DNA of 64,000 nucleotides, from NCBI GenBank assembly GCA_903813345.2, contig CAIIXF020000007.1:28073564-28137563 (forward strand), given 5' to 3'. The translations under genes were made by a program, and so were the position numbers. The notes beneath the pieces are model-generated. The model saw only the letters and a list, made by a program, of their open reading frames with translations. It was not told where the DNA came from and did no database searches. Shown in pieces: positions 43,505 through 56,500 of this stretch (within the stretch, counting starts at the first letter, position 1; every line of letters starts with the position of its first letter). Source of the DNA: Owenia fusiformis. Lineage: Eukaryota > Annelida > Polychaeta > Sabellida > Oweniidae.

Positions 43505-45000
43505 TGAAAACAAAGCCATAATCCCATTAGGATCATTGCATTTTAATCCAGCTTCATTAAAGTCAATAAGAATTGATCACATTGACAAATTAACTTTCTT
43601 TCGACTGACCTTTATATCGACATTTCAATGGAAATATACATGAACACTCATCCAATCAAAAAGAAAATATTTGTAACAAGAGAATCGTTTAATTGAAGTG
43701 ACAGGTTTTAGTGTCTTCCATGTTTCCATTCCAATGACTATAAATCATAGAGGAGTTATAATACAATGCAGTGAGCTCCCCAAAATTGGTGCCAACTGGA
43801 TCTGCACCCTTCTTGCGCCCATTTACCCCCAATTGAGAAATCGTGAAAAATAAGGATATTTTGAGAGATTTTCAACATTTATGTGCTTGAAAAAAAAAAT
43901 CCTGGGGAGGACAGTTTTACGGCATTAATCTCTGAGCTTCTATCCAACATGTGGTTGTAAAATATAAAACAAGTTTGAACTGTGCAGTAGATAACGAAGT
44001 TGATGTGACAATCTTTGATTTTAAAACTACATGTAGTCTTTCCTATATGTTAGTCGGAGTGAATCTATTGCACCTGATGTAAGCGTAGCTCCTTAACTCT
44101 ATTAAAGTCTTTCTAAATCCAAATGTACAAGGAAAGATGAATTCCAATAATCTTTTAAAATGCCAGTGAATATAGATATGAAGACTTTTTGACTGCTCCT
44201 CGTACATATATTTTAAACATCATTTTCAAACAGAAAGATGATTATGGATAAGGGGAAAGCTACATTTAATTACATTGTGTCCAATAAATAACTCCAAACA
44301 TATAATGCAGTATATTCCGGGACAACGATCAAGAAAATCTGAGAATTAGGGTTTGAGAATATTTAATTGGGGAAAGCAGTGACCAAAACTACCTACAATC
44401 CTTAGGCGATTGGTAGTAGCTGATTTGTAATATTGACAATGAAAGGAAAATAAACTTTGTTAAAAAAAATTGGGGAAAGCACAGTAAGTGATTATAATCC
44501 ACATATTATCCATGCCTGAAATAATGATATGTAAAAGAATTCCTCGTGCAAATATTTGTGTTGTAAAAATATATCATTCAATTCACTGTAGATGTGATAA
44601 TGTGTGACCTCAACCTATAACTGTAACACTGTTTTTGTATGTTTAATGAAAATGTCACAGTTAGACACCAGTATCAAAATATTAAAAGCTAGGTCACTTT
44701 TTGAGAGTCTTGAACAATGATATTATGTAAATAATAATTAAAAATGGCCATTTAGTGTTTTCACTTAACTTAAAATATAATAAGGACATCGTGAGACTTT
44801 CGGTTAAACTTCAAATATGAGTAGTCCAATTTTTGAACTTGTACAAATAAACCATTGATATGTTAGGCTAATCAATTCAATAATCAACTGAATTATGAGG
44901 TAAAGATCTGTCTCCAGTGATCCAAGTTACTTCCTATTTCTTAGATTGATTTGTATGTGCTGCAAATAATAATGTAACCAGAGGTAGCTTTGTAATTCAG

Positions 45001-45981
45001 AGCATAGCCAGGCATGAAGTAGGTGAGGCAAGCATGAAGTAGGTGAGGCAAATATGAGGCAGGTGAAGCAAATATGAGGCAGGTGAAGCAAATATGAGGC
45101 ACTGAGGCAAACATGAGGCACTGAGGCAAACATGAGGCACTGAGGCAAACATGATGCACTTAGGCAAACATGAGGCACTGAGGCAAACATGAGGCACTGA
45201 GGCAAACATGAGACACTGAGGCACTTAGGCAAACATGAGGCAAACATGAGGCACTGAGGCAAACATGAGGCACTGAGGCAAACATGAGACACTGAGGCAA
45301 ACATGAGGCACTGAGGCAAACATGAGGCACTGAGGCAAAAATGAGGCACTGAGGCAAACATGAGGCACTGAGGCTAACATGAGGCACTGAGGCAAACATG
45401 AGGCACTGAGGCAAACATGATGCACTTAGGCAAACATGAGGCACTGAGGCAAACATGAGGCACTGAGGCAAACATGAGACACTGAGGCAAACATGAGGCA
45501 CTTAGGCAAACATGAGGCAAACATGAGGCACTGAGGCAAACATGAGGCACTGAGGCAAACATGAGGCACTGAGGCAAACATGAGACACTGAGGCAAACAT
45601 GAGGCACTGAGGCAAACATGAGGCACTGAGGCAAAAATGAGGCACTGAGGCAAACATGAGGCACTGAGGCTAACATGAGGCACTGAGGCAAACATGAGGC
45701 ACTGAGGCAACTGCCTCACCAATATTGTACAGAAATATAAACATTCATTCCAATGTTATTTCAAATAAACAGAAAATTAAGTCCAATTTGGTTTTTTATC
45801 CTATTTTAGTTCAAATTGGCCTCACCAATTTGCTAAGTTTGCCTCACCAATTCGCTAAGTTTGCCTCACCAATTCGCTAAGTTTACCTCACCAATTTGCT
45901 AAGTTTGCCTCACCAATTCGCTAAGTTTGCCTCACCAATTCGCTAAGTTTGCCTCTCAAATTTTCAGTCCTGGCTATGCCT
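45001..45981 (+). repeat. 18-bp minisatellite plus 22-bp repeat within inverted ends
   Basis: About 35-40 units of CATGAGGCACTGAGGCAAA type between 45021 and 45716, with block-wise duplication. Then about six units of GCCTCACCAATTCGCTAAGT type (45828-45960). The whole is bounded by the inverted pair AGCATAGCCAGGC (45001) and CCTGGCTATGCCT (45969). The long open frames on the minus strand here are only the minisatellite read through. Confidence 0.9.
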
Positions 45982-46771
45982 CTTGTGTTACTATGTAAAT
46001 ATTATATAAAAGAAAAAATATTTTTTGTATACTACTATCATGTACCGTGTCCATACATCCAATATATATAGAACTAAGCACATTGAATACTCAATGGGGA
46101 CAGAATTGAGTTCTTAAAAGGACTCCTCCTGGAGACATTCATTCTAGATGAGCTAGGACTATTTCTTTGTAGATATATAAGACAAAATAGTATTGTTCAG
46201 GGACTAATAAAGAATAATCTCTTTAAAATACATTCTATATATCACCAAGTCAATACTTTTATAATGTGTAATAGTATTATTTATATGGGGTTTATGCTAC
46301 TGGTACAGATATTGAAGCCATGATTAAACTGCCTTTTACTCTTTAAGTTTTTATTGTCATTTTTGGTATTTTTTTTTATTGTTGTCATCGAACCAGCTCG
46401 AACATTTATTATAAATCGTGTGTCATTAGTCAGTCAGTTCAGGTGGAAGTTGCACAAGTAGAGCTCTTTAGATTTATCAATTTTGTAGTTAGAAACTTTG
46501 TGTTATCTGTGAAGAAATTGCAGGTAAAATTGCAGGAGGACAATGTTGAAAATTGTTGAAAATTACATGTATGACTTAAAAGTTACAATTAGTTAATTCA
46601 AATGCATATATCATGTAATATTTTATTGAAATGCTTTAAGACTTGATTTGACATTATGCAAGTATCAATTTTGTAGTTAGAAACTTTGTGTTATCTGTGA
46701 AGAAATTGCAGGAGGACAATGTTGAACATTACTTGTATGACTTAAAAGTTACAATAGTTAATTCAAATACA

Positions 46772-47892
46772 TAGTAGCCCGGACAGAATTGTTCAATGGT
46801 CACTTTTTCTTTAATAACTTTTTTAATTATCAGTATTATCAAAATCTGATTACATATTTGAAAACTAGAGTAAAATTCTGACATACAAAAAAAATATTTA
46901 AGGAACATCTCTTAATTTATTGATATTATAGGCGTTCATAGTATGAGTGACGCAAATACATAGTTCACCATTTTGTCTCATATTTGTCAAAAATGGCGGC
47001 ATGTTTTGTGGTTTGAATGTTCAGTTGAAAGTTAATATTTAAGATGTGTCATAGGCCTACGACATCATGTAGACTGCTGCCTTGGTATGAGGTTATGACT
47101 GCATTTATAACATTTTGTTTTAAATTGACTTGTATGTGTACCAGTACTTAAAAAGGTTTGTACATTGTATGTACAGTGTATTGGTAAGGTCGCAGGACTT
47201 AACGTTTTTTGGCCACTCCATTGCTACTCGTAGTGGATTAGCAACCCTAGTTCGTTTAGTGCAACTATAGGGTCATACTGCCACAGTTTGTAATGTCTTT
47301 TCCAGTCACTCGCCTTTTAACCCATCCTTGGCATGCATGTGAATTGTTCTTCAGCTTTTCAATAGTCTCTGAGATGGCTGTTTGGAGATGGCTATTTGGC
47401 TGTATATCTTGAAAAGATTGAGGACCTACTCTCATCACACCCCGCACATTGGGGCGCCACCTTTTCACAACCTCTTGAACACAACCCCGAACATTTCATT
47501 AGAGTTGATTTCATATACCCTTGGAGGGAGTTGACTTCTTGTATTTGATGATTGGTCAGTTGCTGCATTACATCAGAATTGTAATGGTGGCAGCATGGCC
47601 CTATAGTCCTATGACAATCTTTAAATATCAACTTTCAACTGAACATTCAAATTTACAAAATATGCCACCATTTTGAACAAATATGAGGCAAAATGATGAA
47701 TTATGTATTTGCGTCAGTCATACTATGAACGGCTATAATATCAATAAATTAAGAGATGTTCCTTCAATATCTATTTTGCATGTCAGAATTTTACCCTAGT
47801 TTTCAAATATGTGATCAGACAATGATATTACTGAAAATTAAAAAAGTTATTAAAGAAAAAGTGACCATTGAACAATTCTGTCCGGGCTACTA
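46772..47892. mobile_element. TA-flanked transposon with long inverted arms
   Basis: Element 46774-47890, flanked by TA, with termini GTAGCCCGGACAGAATTG and the inverted copy. Arms of about 280 bp remain similar. The centre has two short overlapping minus frames (47265-47631) that I cannot assign and that may be decayed transposase or chance. Confidence 0.75.
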
Positions 47893-48689
47893 TATCATGT
47901 AATATTTTATTGAAATGCTTAAAAACATGATTTGACATTATGCAAGTTTCTTGGTTTTTCAAATGATGCTTTTTCTTGAATATTAAAGGACTTAATTGAA
48001 TTATTGAACATGTACAATCATGTAATATTTAACATCAGTAAATCTGTTATTATGCCTAGTACATTGTCAGCAATGCTTAAGTGTATTTTTCATGAGATCA
48101 TAGAAATGTAAATTTGTAAATAAATGTACATTTTGTGCATTAGGCTTTTAGCTTGTAAACTGCTCGCAAAGATGTTATAAAAGAATACCAGTAACAAAAG
48201 AATACATGTGATTGTGACAATAAGTTTATTTTAGTTCTTAAAAATTGAAAATCTCATTGAAAACGGATACTCTGTCGATCAGGAACAAACCAACATCGAC
48301 AAATCAACATCGACAAACCAAAGGATGGAGAATTTTCTAAAGGTAGAATGAAAATTGTAGTGTTTTTCAATCAATTAAACTCATTCATATTAAATGTAAC
48401 AATACTGTACTTTCTGAAAAAGAAACTTAATATCAAAACCAGGGTTGTGTATGAACAATTTATTAAGAAGTGAAGACTCATTCTCAGATATTTTTTGTTA
48501 TGTAAATAGACGTCTATGTCCATGTCCCAATGCGTTGTATATATTGCTCTTTTACACAAGATTCGTGAACAGATTATTATATGTATACATAACAATACTA
48601 GACCACTGTATATTCAAGGGTGTATTTTGATCAATAAAGATTTTTATGAAGAAAACCACGAGCAGTTTGTTATTTGTGTTTTAATAATA

Positions 48690-48890
48690 CTTCATTTATG
48701 CCTAGGTCACATTTGCTCTGATTCATCGGCTGGCGCCAAGCCGATTGAGTAGTTTGTTCAAAATTGAAGGTCAAATCTAAAATTTGAGGTCAGATGTGAA
48801 CTCCTGAGAACTTGTACATGATCTAAAAAAAAAATGCAATTGGCCGGGCGCCGGTGGATGAATTGGAGCAAATGTGACCTAGCCAGTAGC
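48690..48890. mobile_element. Harbinger-like MITE, second copy
   Basis: Termini TGCCTAGGTCACATTTGCTC and the inverted near-copy; the interior has ATTCATCGGC and a GGCGCC-rich part. Same family as 12741-12867. Confidence 0.6.
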
Positions 48891-49680
48891 CATCATTAAT
48901 TAATAATAAAAAGGTTATTACAAGTTTACATGAGACTACCCTTTGAAATAGTTTGATTCTGTTTCTACAAGATTTTCATTTACACTCTGAGTCTGAGATA
49001 ATCCTTCTAGCCTATCCCAATTAGTATTATGTGGCAGGATAACATGGCAACGTTGAATATTGAATGGAATATGAGGCTGGTGTTATCCAATATCAGAATA
49101 GGACCAAGCATTTAAATAATATTATTTTAACAGTTGGATAAATAATATGGATTTAAGGGATAACTTTGAACCAATCTAATTCTCTTGAAAGTTAGTCCTA
49201 CTATGTCCTATTGAATAACACCAACCTCGTATTCCATTCACATTTCAATAGTTCTCTTGTAGACCATGGTTTAATACTTAAATTAGAAAGACGTACAAAC
49301 CGATCTACTGAATTTAATTCTTATACAAACTTTTTGTATAATGGCCTATCCGTAATGTTGTCTGAATACAGTCTGATGGTGAAACTGGTGACTAGGTACT
49401 GGTACCTAGTAACTCCATTGCTCTTTCACCCCTAGATTCAATATCTTAAGTGTCTAAAACATCTTAAGTCACAAAACGTCAAGTAATCTTGAATAAATTA
49501 TATTTATCGTATGTTCCATATCCATAAGTGTACAAATAATCATTTAAGAACCCTACTTGACTGCTTTGACGCCCAATATAATGCCTCTCATGGCTGTAGC
49601 TAGGTGAGGCCTCATCAAATACAGAAAAACTTACTTTCAAGAATCTGAATCGAAAATTATGTCCGATAGAGGTATAATAC

Positions 49681-49806
49681 AAAGCATTAAGATGCGAAAT
49701 CTCACCACCTGACATTTGTTACAGACGCTGACTACTGGACGCTGACTGCCATCCACAAAAAAAGCTGGAGACGAACAATATGTCACCATTTTTGGTGGTG
49801 ACATAA
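49681..49806 (-). repeat. Hairpin-ended repeat family, copy 8
   Basis: Minus orientation: hairpin TATGTCACCACCAAAAATGG near 49805, end near 49681. It lies 3' of the HELQ stop and in the sense of HELQ. Confidence 0.65.
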
Positions 49807-50267
49807 TAATATCGTCTTTGTCTTTTTTGCCTCACCATTTAAATGTCTTGCCTATTTTTGGATCTTGGCTACACCTCTGCTCTTTATTCTCTCACTGTTA
49901 TAACTTGGCATAAACAAGGCTCCTAATGCTATCCATAATAACAATTACTGGATTCAGTTCATCTGAGCATCAGGATTGAAGATGTCATCATGATTTGAGA
50001 TGGGATTATGTGTCAATATGGCATTATATTTCAAGAGGCCTTCATATTGACTGTTGTGCCTACCCCTGCGGTCTGTATTCGTCGATATAACACCTGCTCT
50101 TTGGTATATTTCTTATATGACTGTTTTCATCTAAATATCAGGATGCTGTCATGTGTCATGACTATTACATGTGTCAATATGGCATTATACTCCAAAACAG
50201 TATTACACTGTACTGGCTGATCCTCAAAGACAGGTGACTGCACATTATGGCAGCCATCTATTGCAAC

Positions 50268-50519
50268 TCATTCAACAGGAAATAGTAAATTTTGACTACT
50301 TGCATAAGGCAAACTGGCTTCGCTTGCCTGACTGCTACCATACGATAGCTGGGATTGGCTTAATTGAGTACTTGTATATGGTAAATGTATATTATCACTT
50401 GTTTCATTGAGGATTGCTTTATTGTCTTCGCCTATTTGAGCATTATTGACATCTGTTGGCATGGTGACCAAGAAATCGGCCTCTGCACGGAGATTCTCCA
50501 CTTGTTCATTTAGCAGCAT
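50268..50519 (-). CDS. HELQ: HELQ last exon with stop
   Basis: Acceptor atcttgcag, phase 0. Encodes [20 protein letters not shown], continuing [10 protein letters not shown], then a serine/glutamine-rich low-complexity tail ending LLFPVE and TGA. Human HELQ has the MLLHEKAEALQEE segment at the same place. The tail beyond it is longer and not conserved. Confidence 0.88.
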   Translation of the reverse strand: MLLNEQVENLRAEADFLVTMPTDVNNAQIGEDNKAILNETSDNIHLPYTSTQLSQSQLSYGSSQASEASLPYASSQNLLFPVE

Positions 50520-53500
50520 CTGCAAGATGTAACAGTAATCAGCTATTGCAGTTTTATAACAAGGCATAAACAGGCAAAATTTCACTACCTGCCATTTGTT
50601 ACAGATGCCGAACAGCAACAACTGTCCATGTTTGAGACTACCCTTGCGGTGGTGACATAAAAGTAAAATTCAGGTGATTAAGAACTCATATGTGTGTATG
50701 TACTGAAATCTTGGTATCTTTCAGAATCTGAAAAACGTAGACTCTGATCTTACCTTAGCTGATGTAATAATCTGGTTGGCAGCTTTATTGGAGAGATTCT
50801 CAATATTCTTCACAAGTGTTTCAGTTTCAGCATTAGCCACCAGGGCCAGTGTTTTGAATCCGGCATTGAACAGCTGCCTAGCCCTTCCCTATAATTCAAC
50901 CACACATTTATTATTCAATATAGGAGAGATTTTCTATGTTCTAAACGAGTGTTTCTGTTTCTGAATTAGCCACCAGGGCCAGTGTTTTGAATCCAGCATT
51001 GAACAGCTGCCTAGCCCTTCCCTATAATTCAACCACACATTTATGATTCAATATATGAGATTCTCAATATTCTTCACAAGTGTTTCAGTTTCTGAATTAG
51101 CCACCAGGGCCAGTGTTTTGAATCCGGCATTGAACAGCTGCCTAGCCCTTCCCTATAATTCAACCACACATTTATGATTCAATATATGAGATTCTCAATA
51201 TTCTTCACAAGTGTTTCAGTTTCTGAATTAGCCACCAGGGCCAGTGTTTTGAATCCAGCATTGAACAGCTGCCTAGCCCTTCCCTATAATTCAACCACAC
51301 ATTTATGATTCAATATATGAGATTCTCAATATTCTTCACAAGTGTTTCAGTTTCTGAATTAGCCACCAGGGCCAGTGTTTTGAATCCAGCATTGAACAGC
51401 TGCCTAGCCCTTCCCTATAATTCAACCACACATTTATGATTCAATATATGAGATTCTCAATATTCTTCACAAGTGTTTCAGTTTCTGAATTAGCCACCAG
51501 GGCCAGTGTTTTGAATCCAGCATTGAACAGCTGCCTAGCCCTTCCCTATAATTCAACCACACATTTATGATTCAATATATGAGATTCTCAATATTCTTCA
51601 CAAGTGTTTCAGTTTCTGAATTAGCCACCAGGGCCAGTGTTTTGAATCCAGCATTGAACAGCTGCCTAACCCTTCCCTATAATTCAACCACACATTTATG
51701 ATTCAATATATGAGATTCTCAATATTCTTCACACGTGTTTCTGTTTCTGAATTAGCCACCAGGGCCAGTGTTTTGAATACAGCATTAAACAGCTGCCTAG
51801 CCCTTAGTAATCCAAAATTTACCGCTTGAGGTTCAAATTTAGATTATATTTGATGGCTTCTATTTTTGCAGAAATAATTGTTCTGAGCCATATTTATATA
51901 ACATATTAAACAATACTAGGTAAGAATATGTGTGCAGTATTAATATTATGTATGATAATATTCATGTTTATCCTTTTTGTGGAAAATTTTCCAAAGACTT
52001 TCCATTGCCTTAGATACATGGAACAACACATCAGCCCTACAGCATAAATAATGCAAACTGCTTACATTTATTTTATTGTTTACCTGTTTAACTCCTGGAA
52101 TCTCCATGAGAGGAATCAGCTCCATGGTAACACAGTATGACAACTTCCTCACAAAAGTCTCAAGGAGTTCTTGATATGCCCAGAATTCTTCCAATTCCTA
52201 AAAATATAATTCCAGAATAAACTCTGAGTGGTGGGCTAAGACAGTAGCACCTATTGAGATAACATGTATGTTTAAACTTCTGATCTCAAATTAAAACAAG
52301 GGATTAACATGGAAAATGTCACCACCTGGCATTTTTTACAGATGCTGAATGCTGAAATCTGAACACCAACCACTGACAGCCCAAACATGGTGATATAAAA
52401 ATATTTTTACAATAACATCTATTCTTCCTTAAGTCAAAAAATATATATTTGTAAAACACATAAACTCTTGTTCAAATTCAAAAAATCAAATGATATGGCA
52501 ATTTAAAGGATAAGTCAGAGAATGAATCTAGATATCAACTTCGGAAATATTGAATATTGAAAAATTGTAATGTCTGAAAAACCAACTCAATCACACGTAT
52601 TATTAAACCTTGATATCCCATCCTTCTTCTGAGAGTCAAAAAATCCTATTTGTATCACGATTGATGAAGAATGTTGGCATCAAAGTTGCATATCAGTTCA
52701 TAATTATACATTATTTACTGTATATACTCCAACAATATATGAATGGGATTCGTTCAATCGTATTTGATTAATTCAGCAAAATGTATGGCACCTGGACAGA
52801 CCTGGTGATACATTTTGTTGATATAATAAAGTATATTCTTATAATAGCAGTATTACCTCACAGAAGTGAAAGACACATGATGCAAATGATACAGCTCCAT
52901 TAAGAATGTTCTGTATCAAACCCCTGTCTAGTTTAAACTTCAGGGAGACTTCCCACATTGTTTTCTCCTTCCAGAGATCATAGAGCACCAATGTTAAAAA
53001 GAACCTCCTCATAGGGAGCTCATTTACTTCTTGCTGGAATAAAAATGAAAACAATATATACATGGTATCATTGAGTGTTTAAGAACAGGCAGCTTATCAA
53101 GTACTTATTGTAATAATACATTGGATACAACATAATGGGGATGAAGAGGACCCGAAATTCTGAAAATAAATACATGTCCTAAACTCAAAATTATTAACTA
53201 TACTGTATATGTTGCAGAATTTCCTCGCCAAATATTCGTTCAAAATCATGCAGTTTTTCACCATTCTGAACACTTTTCAAGTTGTTAAATGTGAATTTTT
53301 GGGAAAAGTGAACCATCTTGGCAAAAGCTGGCTAAGTGGCACTGCCAATGTTGTATATAATAAACTGTTCAATGGTTGTATCAGTGTCCTCACTACTCCT
53401 TCCAACCGACTGACAATCATGACTCAAACCAATTTGTCTTCAAAGAATCTACCAATGGCTATTTTTGAGATGAATCAACTGATATCATCATTGGGGATTC

Positions 53501-56500
53501 CAAAATGATGTGGCAACTGGTCTTTTAACCTCTTGAATCCCAGGCTCTAAAATCGGTTGAAACCGGAGAATTTTTCCTTTTTTGCTACCTTTTGACCTTT
53601 TACTACATACCTTTACGACTTTAGATGCTCAACTTAGTAAAATTAGATGGCAGAAATCATTTCTACACATTTTAAAACATTTTTTGTGTATATTGGATGA
53701 AAATTGTTCAAATAAAAGCAATTTTAGCGAAAAATTTTGTTACGTATTTTCTTGTCAATCTGGGTTTCAAGGTCATTTCTGAGGTGACGAGAAACCTTGT
53801 CACTCCAGGTAGTCAAGAGGTTAATGACATTTGACTTAGTAGCTTTTCTAAGATCTGCTTCCCCACTTTTATATGTAATAAAAGTAATTAAATGTGTTTC
53901 AGTTAGAATAAGTACTTACAGATTTTCTGACTTGACCCGAGGCTTTCCTACAGATGTAACCCTCTGATATTCCCATTATTTCAGCTACTTTCATCTCTTC
54001 AGGGCTCAACAATGAAAACTGAAAAATATTGTTACTGTAAACAAAATATCATAAACCAACAGGTACATAAACATAGCCTTGAATGAAAAATTAAAACTCA
54101 TCTAAACCTTTAAAATTCTTGCAAGCAAATTCTCTGCTGAGAAATCGTCAATACTAGTTATCATTTACAAATGGTACAATTAAATTTATCCTTGTCTGTA
54201 TTAAAATTTTGGACTTGGAGACATCAGGATGTTACTAGCTATAGTATATGGATGATGACAGAATTAAATATGAATTCTGTATTACAACACTTAAACCATC
54301 ATGTAAAATACACAGTTTATAATACCCTGAAGCATGTGACAACTACTGCACTGCAATTTGCTTAACACTGAAGTAACAAGGAATTATCATATAAAATGTT
54401 ACAAGCTGTCATTTGTTACAGATGCCGAGCGCTGACCCCCTCCCATCAACCGGCGAACTCCATCCATAAAAGGTTGGAGACCATAACAAAATGCCATCAC
54501 TTGTGATGGTGACATAAAAATAAAAAAAAACACTGGAAAGTCTGTCAATAATATCTAGTAAGGTACAACCCATTGAATTATTTTCTTTCTCTTTTTATAT
54601 TATATATTTATTTATTCATTTATATGATATAGACAGTACAATATAGTGCTGCGGCTAGGCTTAAAAGCATTATTAGCCACATCTAGAATACTTATATAAG
54701 GGGTAAACATAAAAATTGTAAGCCTAAATGGTAAAAGGCTTAAACTTAAAATTATTTTCTTTCAAAGTGTACCTGGTTAAAATATAGCATCCAGTCAATG
54801 TTGACCTGATCTATAGTCATAAGGGGTAGCAAGGTAGAGTAAGTGAAGATGGTTACTGACTACAAGTGACTTCTGTGCTTTGCATAGATCAGTAAATAAT
54901 GTGGGAGCCCTCTGTATATCAACACTGCCTACAAATGATAACAAACAGTTACATTTGACAAGGCATTAACATGCAAAGCATTACCCTGCCATTTGATACA
55001 GACACTGAACATCAAACACCAAACACCATCCACAAAGTATCACATATCTGGAGTTACATATTTCCTAGAGGTTTTAATCTAATTCTAATTTCATAATGTC
55101 AATTTGGAGAAAAAGAGTTATGCACCTTTAATAAGTGATATTGAGAAATTGAGAATATTGAAATAAAGGTTCAATATCAATTAATCAAATCGGAGGTGAT
55201 TTCTAGCAACTTTATTAGTGCATCTGGCAATTGTGGATCATAGTATTTACTAAGAAGTGACTCTAAAAGCATAATGATACAACAACACAACTTCACTGTT
55301 CGGCAATAAAAGTACCCACATTGTACTACTGATGGTTAAGGATAGAAAACTTTAAAAATATTCATGGTTTCACAATATATATTAACTTGTTTGCTGTTGT
55401 CCATGTAAAACATTATAAGGAGGGATTGGTTACCTTTAAAAGTAGCCTTCCCTAGCCGGGTGACTTCAATATGTGTAATAATGGGACTTTGTGATGTAAT
55501 CTGACTCAGGGGATCATCAGAGCCATCTATCCTTGTTCTAGTTTGCTTGACCATACCTAAAATACATACGAATACTTTGATATTTTGTCTAACACTGAAT
55601 ATTACATTTTGTTTAGAGATGGGTTGAAGAATGTGTGCCAAAGAATGGGTTGAAGAATGGGTTGTAAGTACAACCTAAGAGTGTTAGTAACTTGCACTTA
55701 ATCAATTTAAAATCAAAAAATTCAATTAATTTAAAAACTCAAATGATTTTCCCCTTTCTGTATGGGGCTAACATGCTAATTTGCCTTGTTGTAAATTGCT
55801 GTAATTATGTTACTGTGTTTACAAGGTAAAGAATACATTCTGGACAAGAGGAATTTAGCTGAAAGAACTCATGTTTGGGGTAGATTCAACATGTTATAAT
55901 TTAGTTCAATTTTCCTGAGGTTGCACCTCTGGTAACCAGTCATAATCATGATCTGAAAAATTCGGCCCAATGTGAACAAAAGTGACACGTTTTCTGCCTA
56001 TTTTGGATGACAGATGAATTGCAATATTTGAGAGATTTTGCACAAAGTTTTTTGACCTAACATTTCCATGCAATTTTCAGGAATAAAATGTGCACTATTT
56101 TCCATCAATATGGATCTATTTCAGTGATCTCCCTAGCATTAAAGCAAGTGGGCACAGCACCCACCTGAGATTTTGAAAATAGGCTTACACCCACCTGAAA
56201 ATCCATTTGCACCCACTTGAAAATGAGTTTATTGATTGAATAAAATAATACATGTAGAACTTCACAAATGTTTTTTATTACCCAGGTCAATAAGTGACTG
56301 CAGTGCATCCTTGGTTATATCAGGTATGTCCAATCCCAATGTTGAAGATTGAATGTCTAGTAAGGTACGTCTCATCAGCTCTATCACAGATTCTATAGTA
56401 GGTGTAAGCTGGAGTAACAAATGTAAAATGTCCGCAACCAATATTGTAGATTGAAACTAGCCCACTGAGTAGCACAGGCTATAATATTTATATCATAATC

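Larger units (their letters stand above)
43505..50267. other. Tail-to-tail intergenic region, ADAM10 to HELQ
   Basis: Includes the ADAM10 3' UTR; poly(A)-signal candidates AATAAA occur near 44283 and 44452. Then an 18-bp minisatellite inside a MITE-like frame (45001-45981), a mariner-type MITE (46772-47892), a Harbinger-like MITE (48690-48890) and a hairpin-ended repeat (49681). No further protein gene recognised. The stretch 48900-49680 shows nothing definite. Confidence 0.65.

Noticed and set aside
44927-45722. Several long minus-strand frames with a repeated cysteine/serine-rich peptide
   Set aside because: They are the 18-bp minisatellite read in different frames (18 is a multiple of three). 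No start context, no domain and no flanking gene structure.
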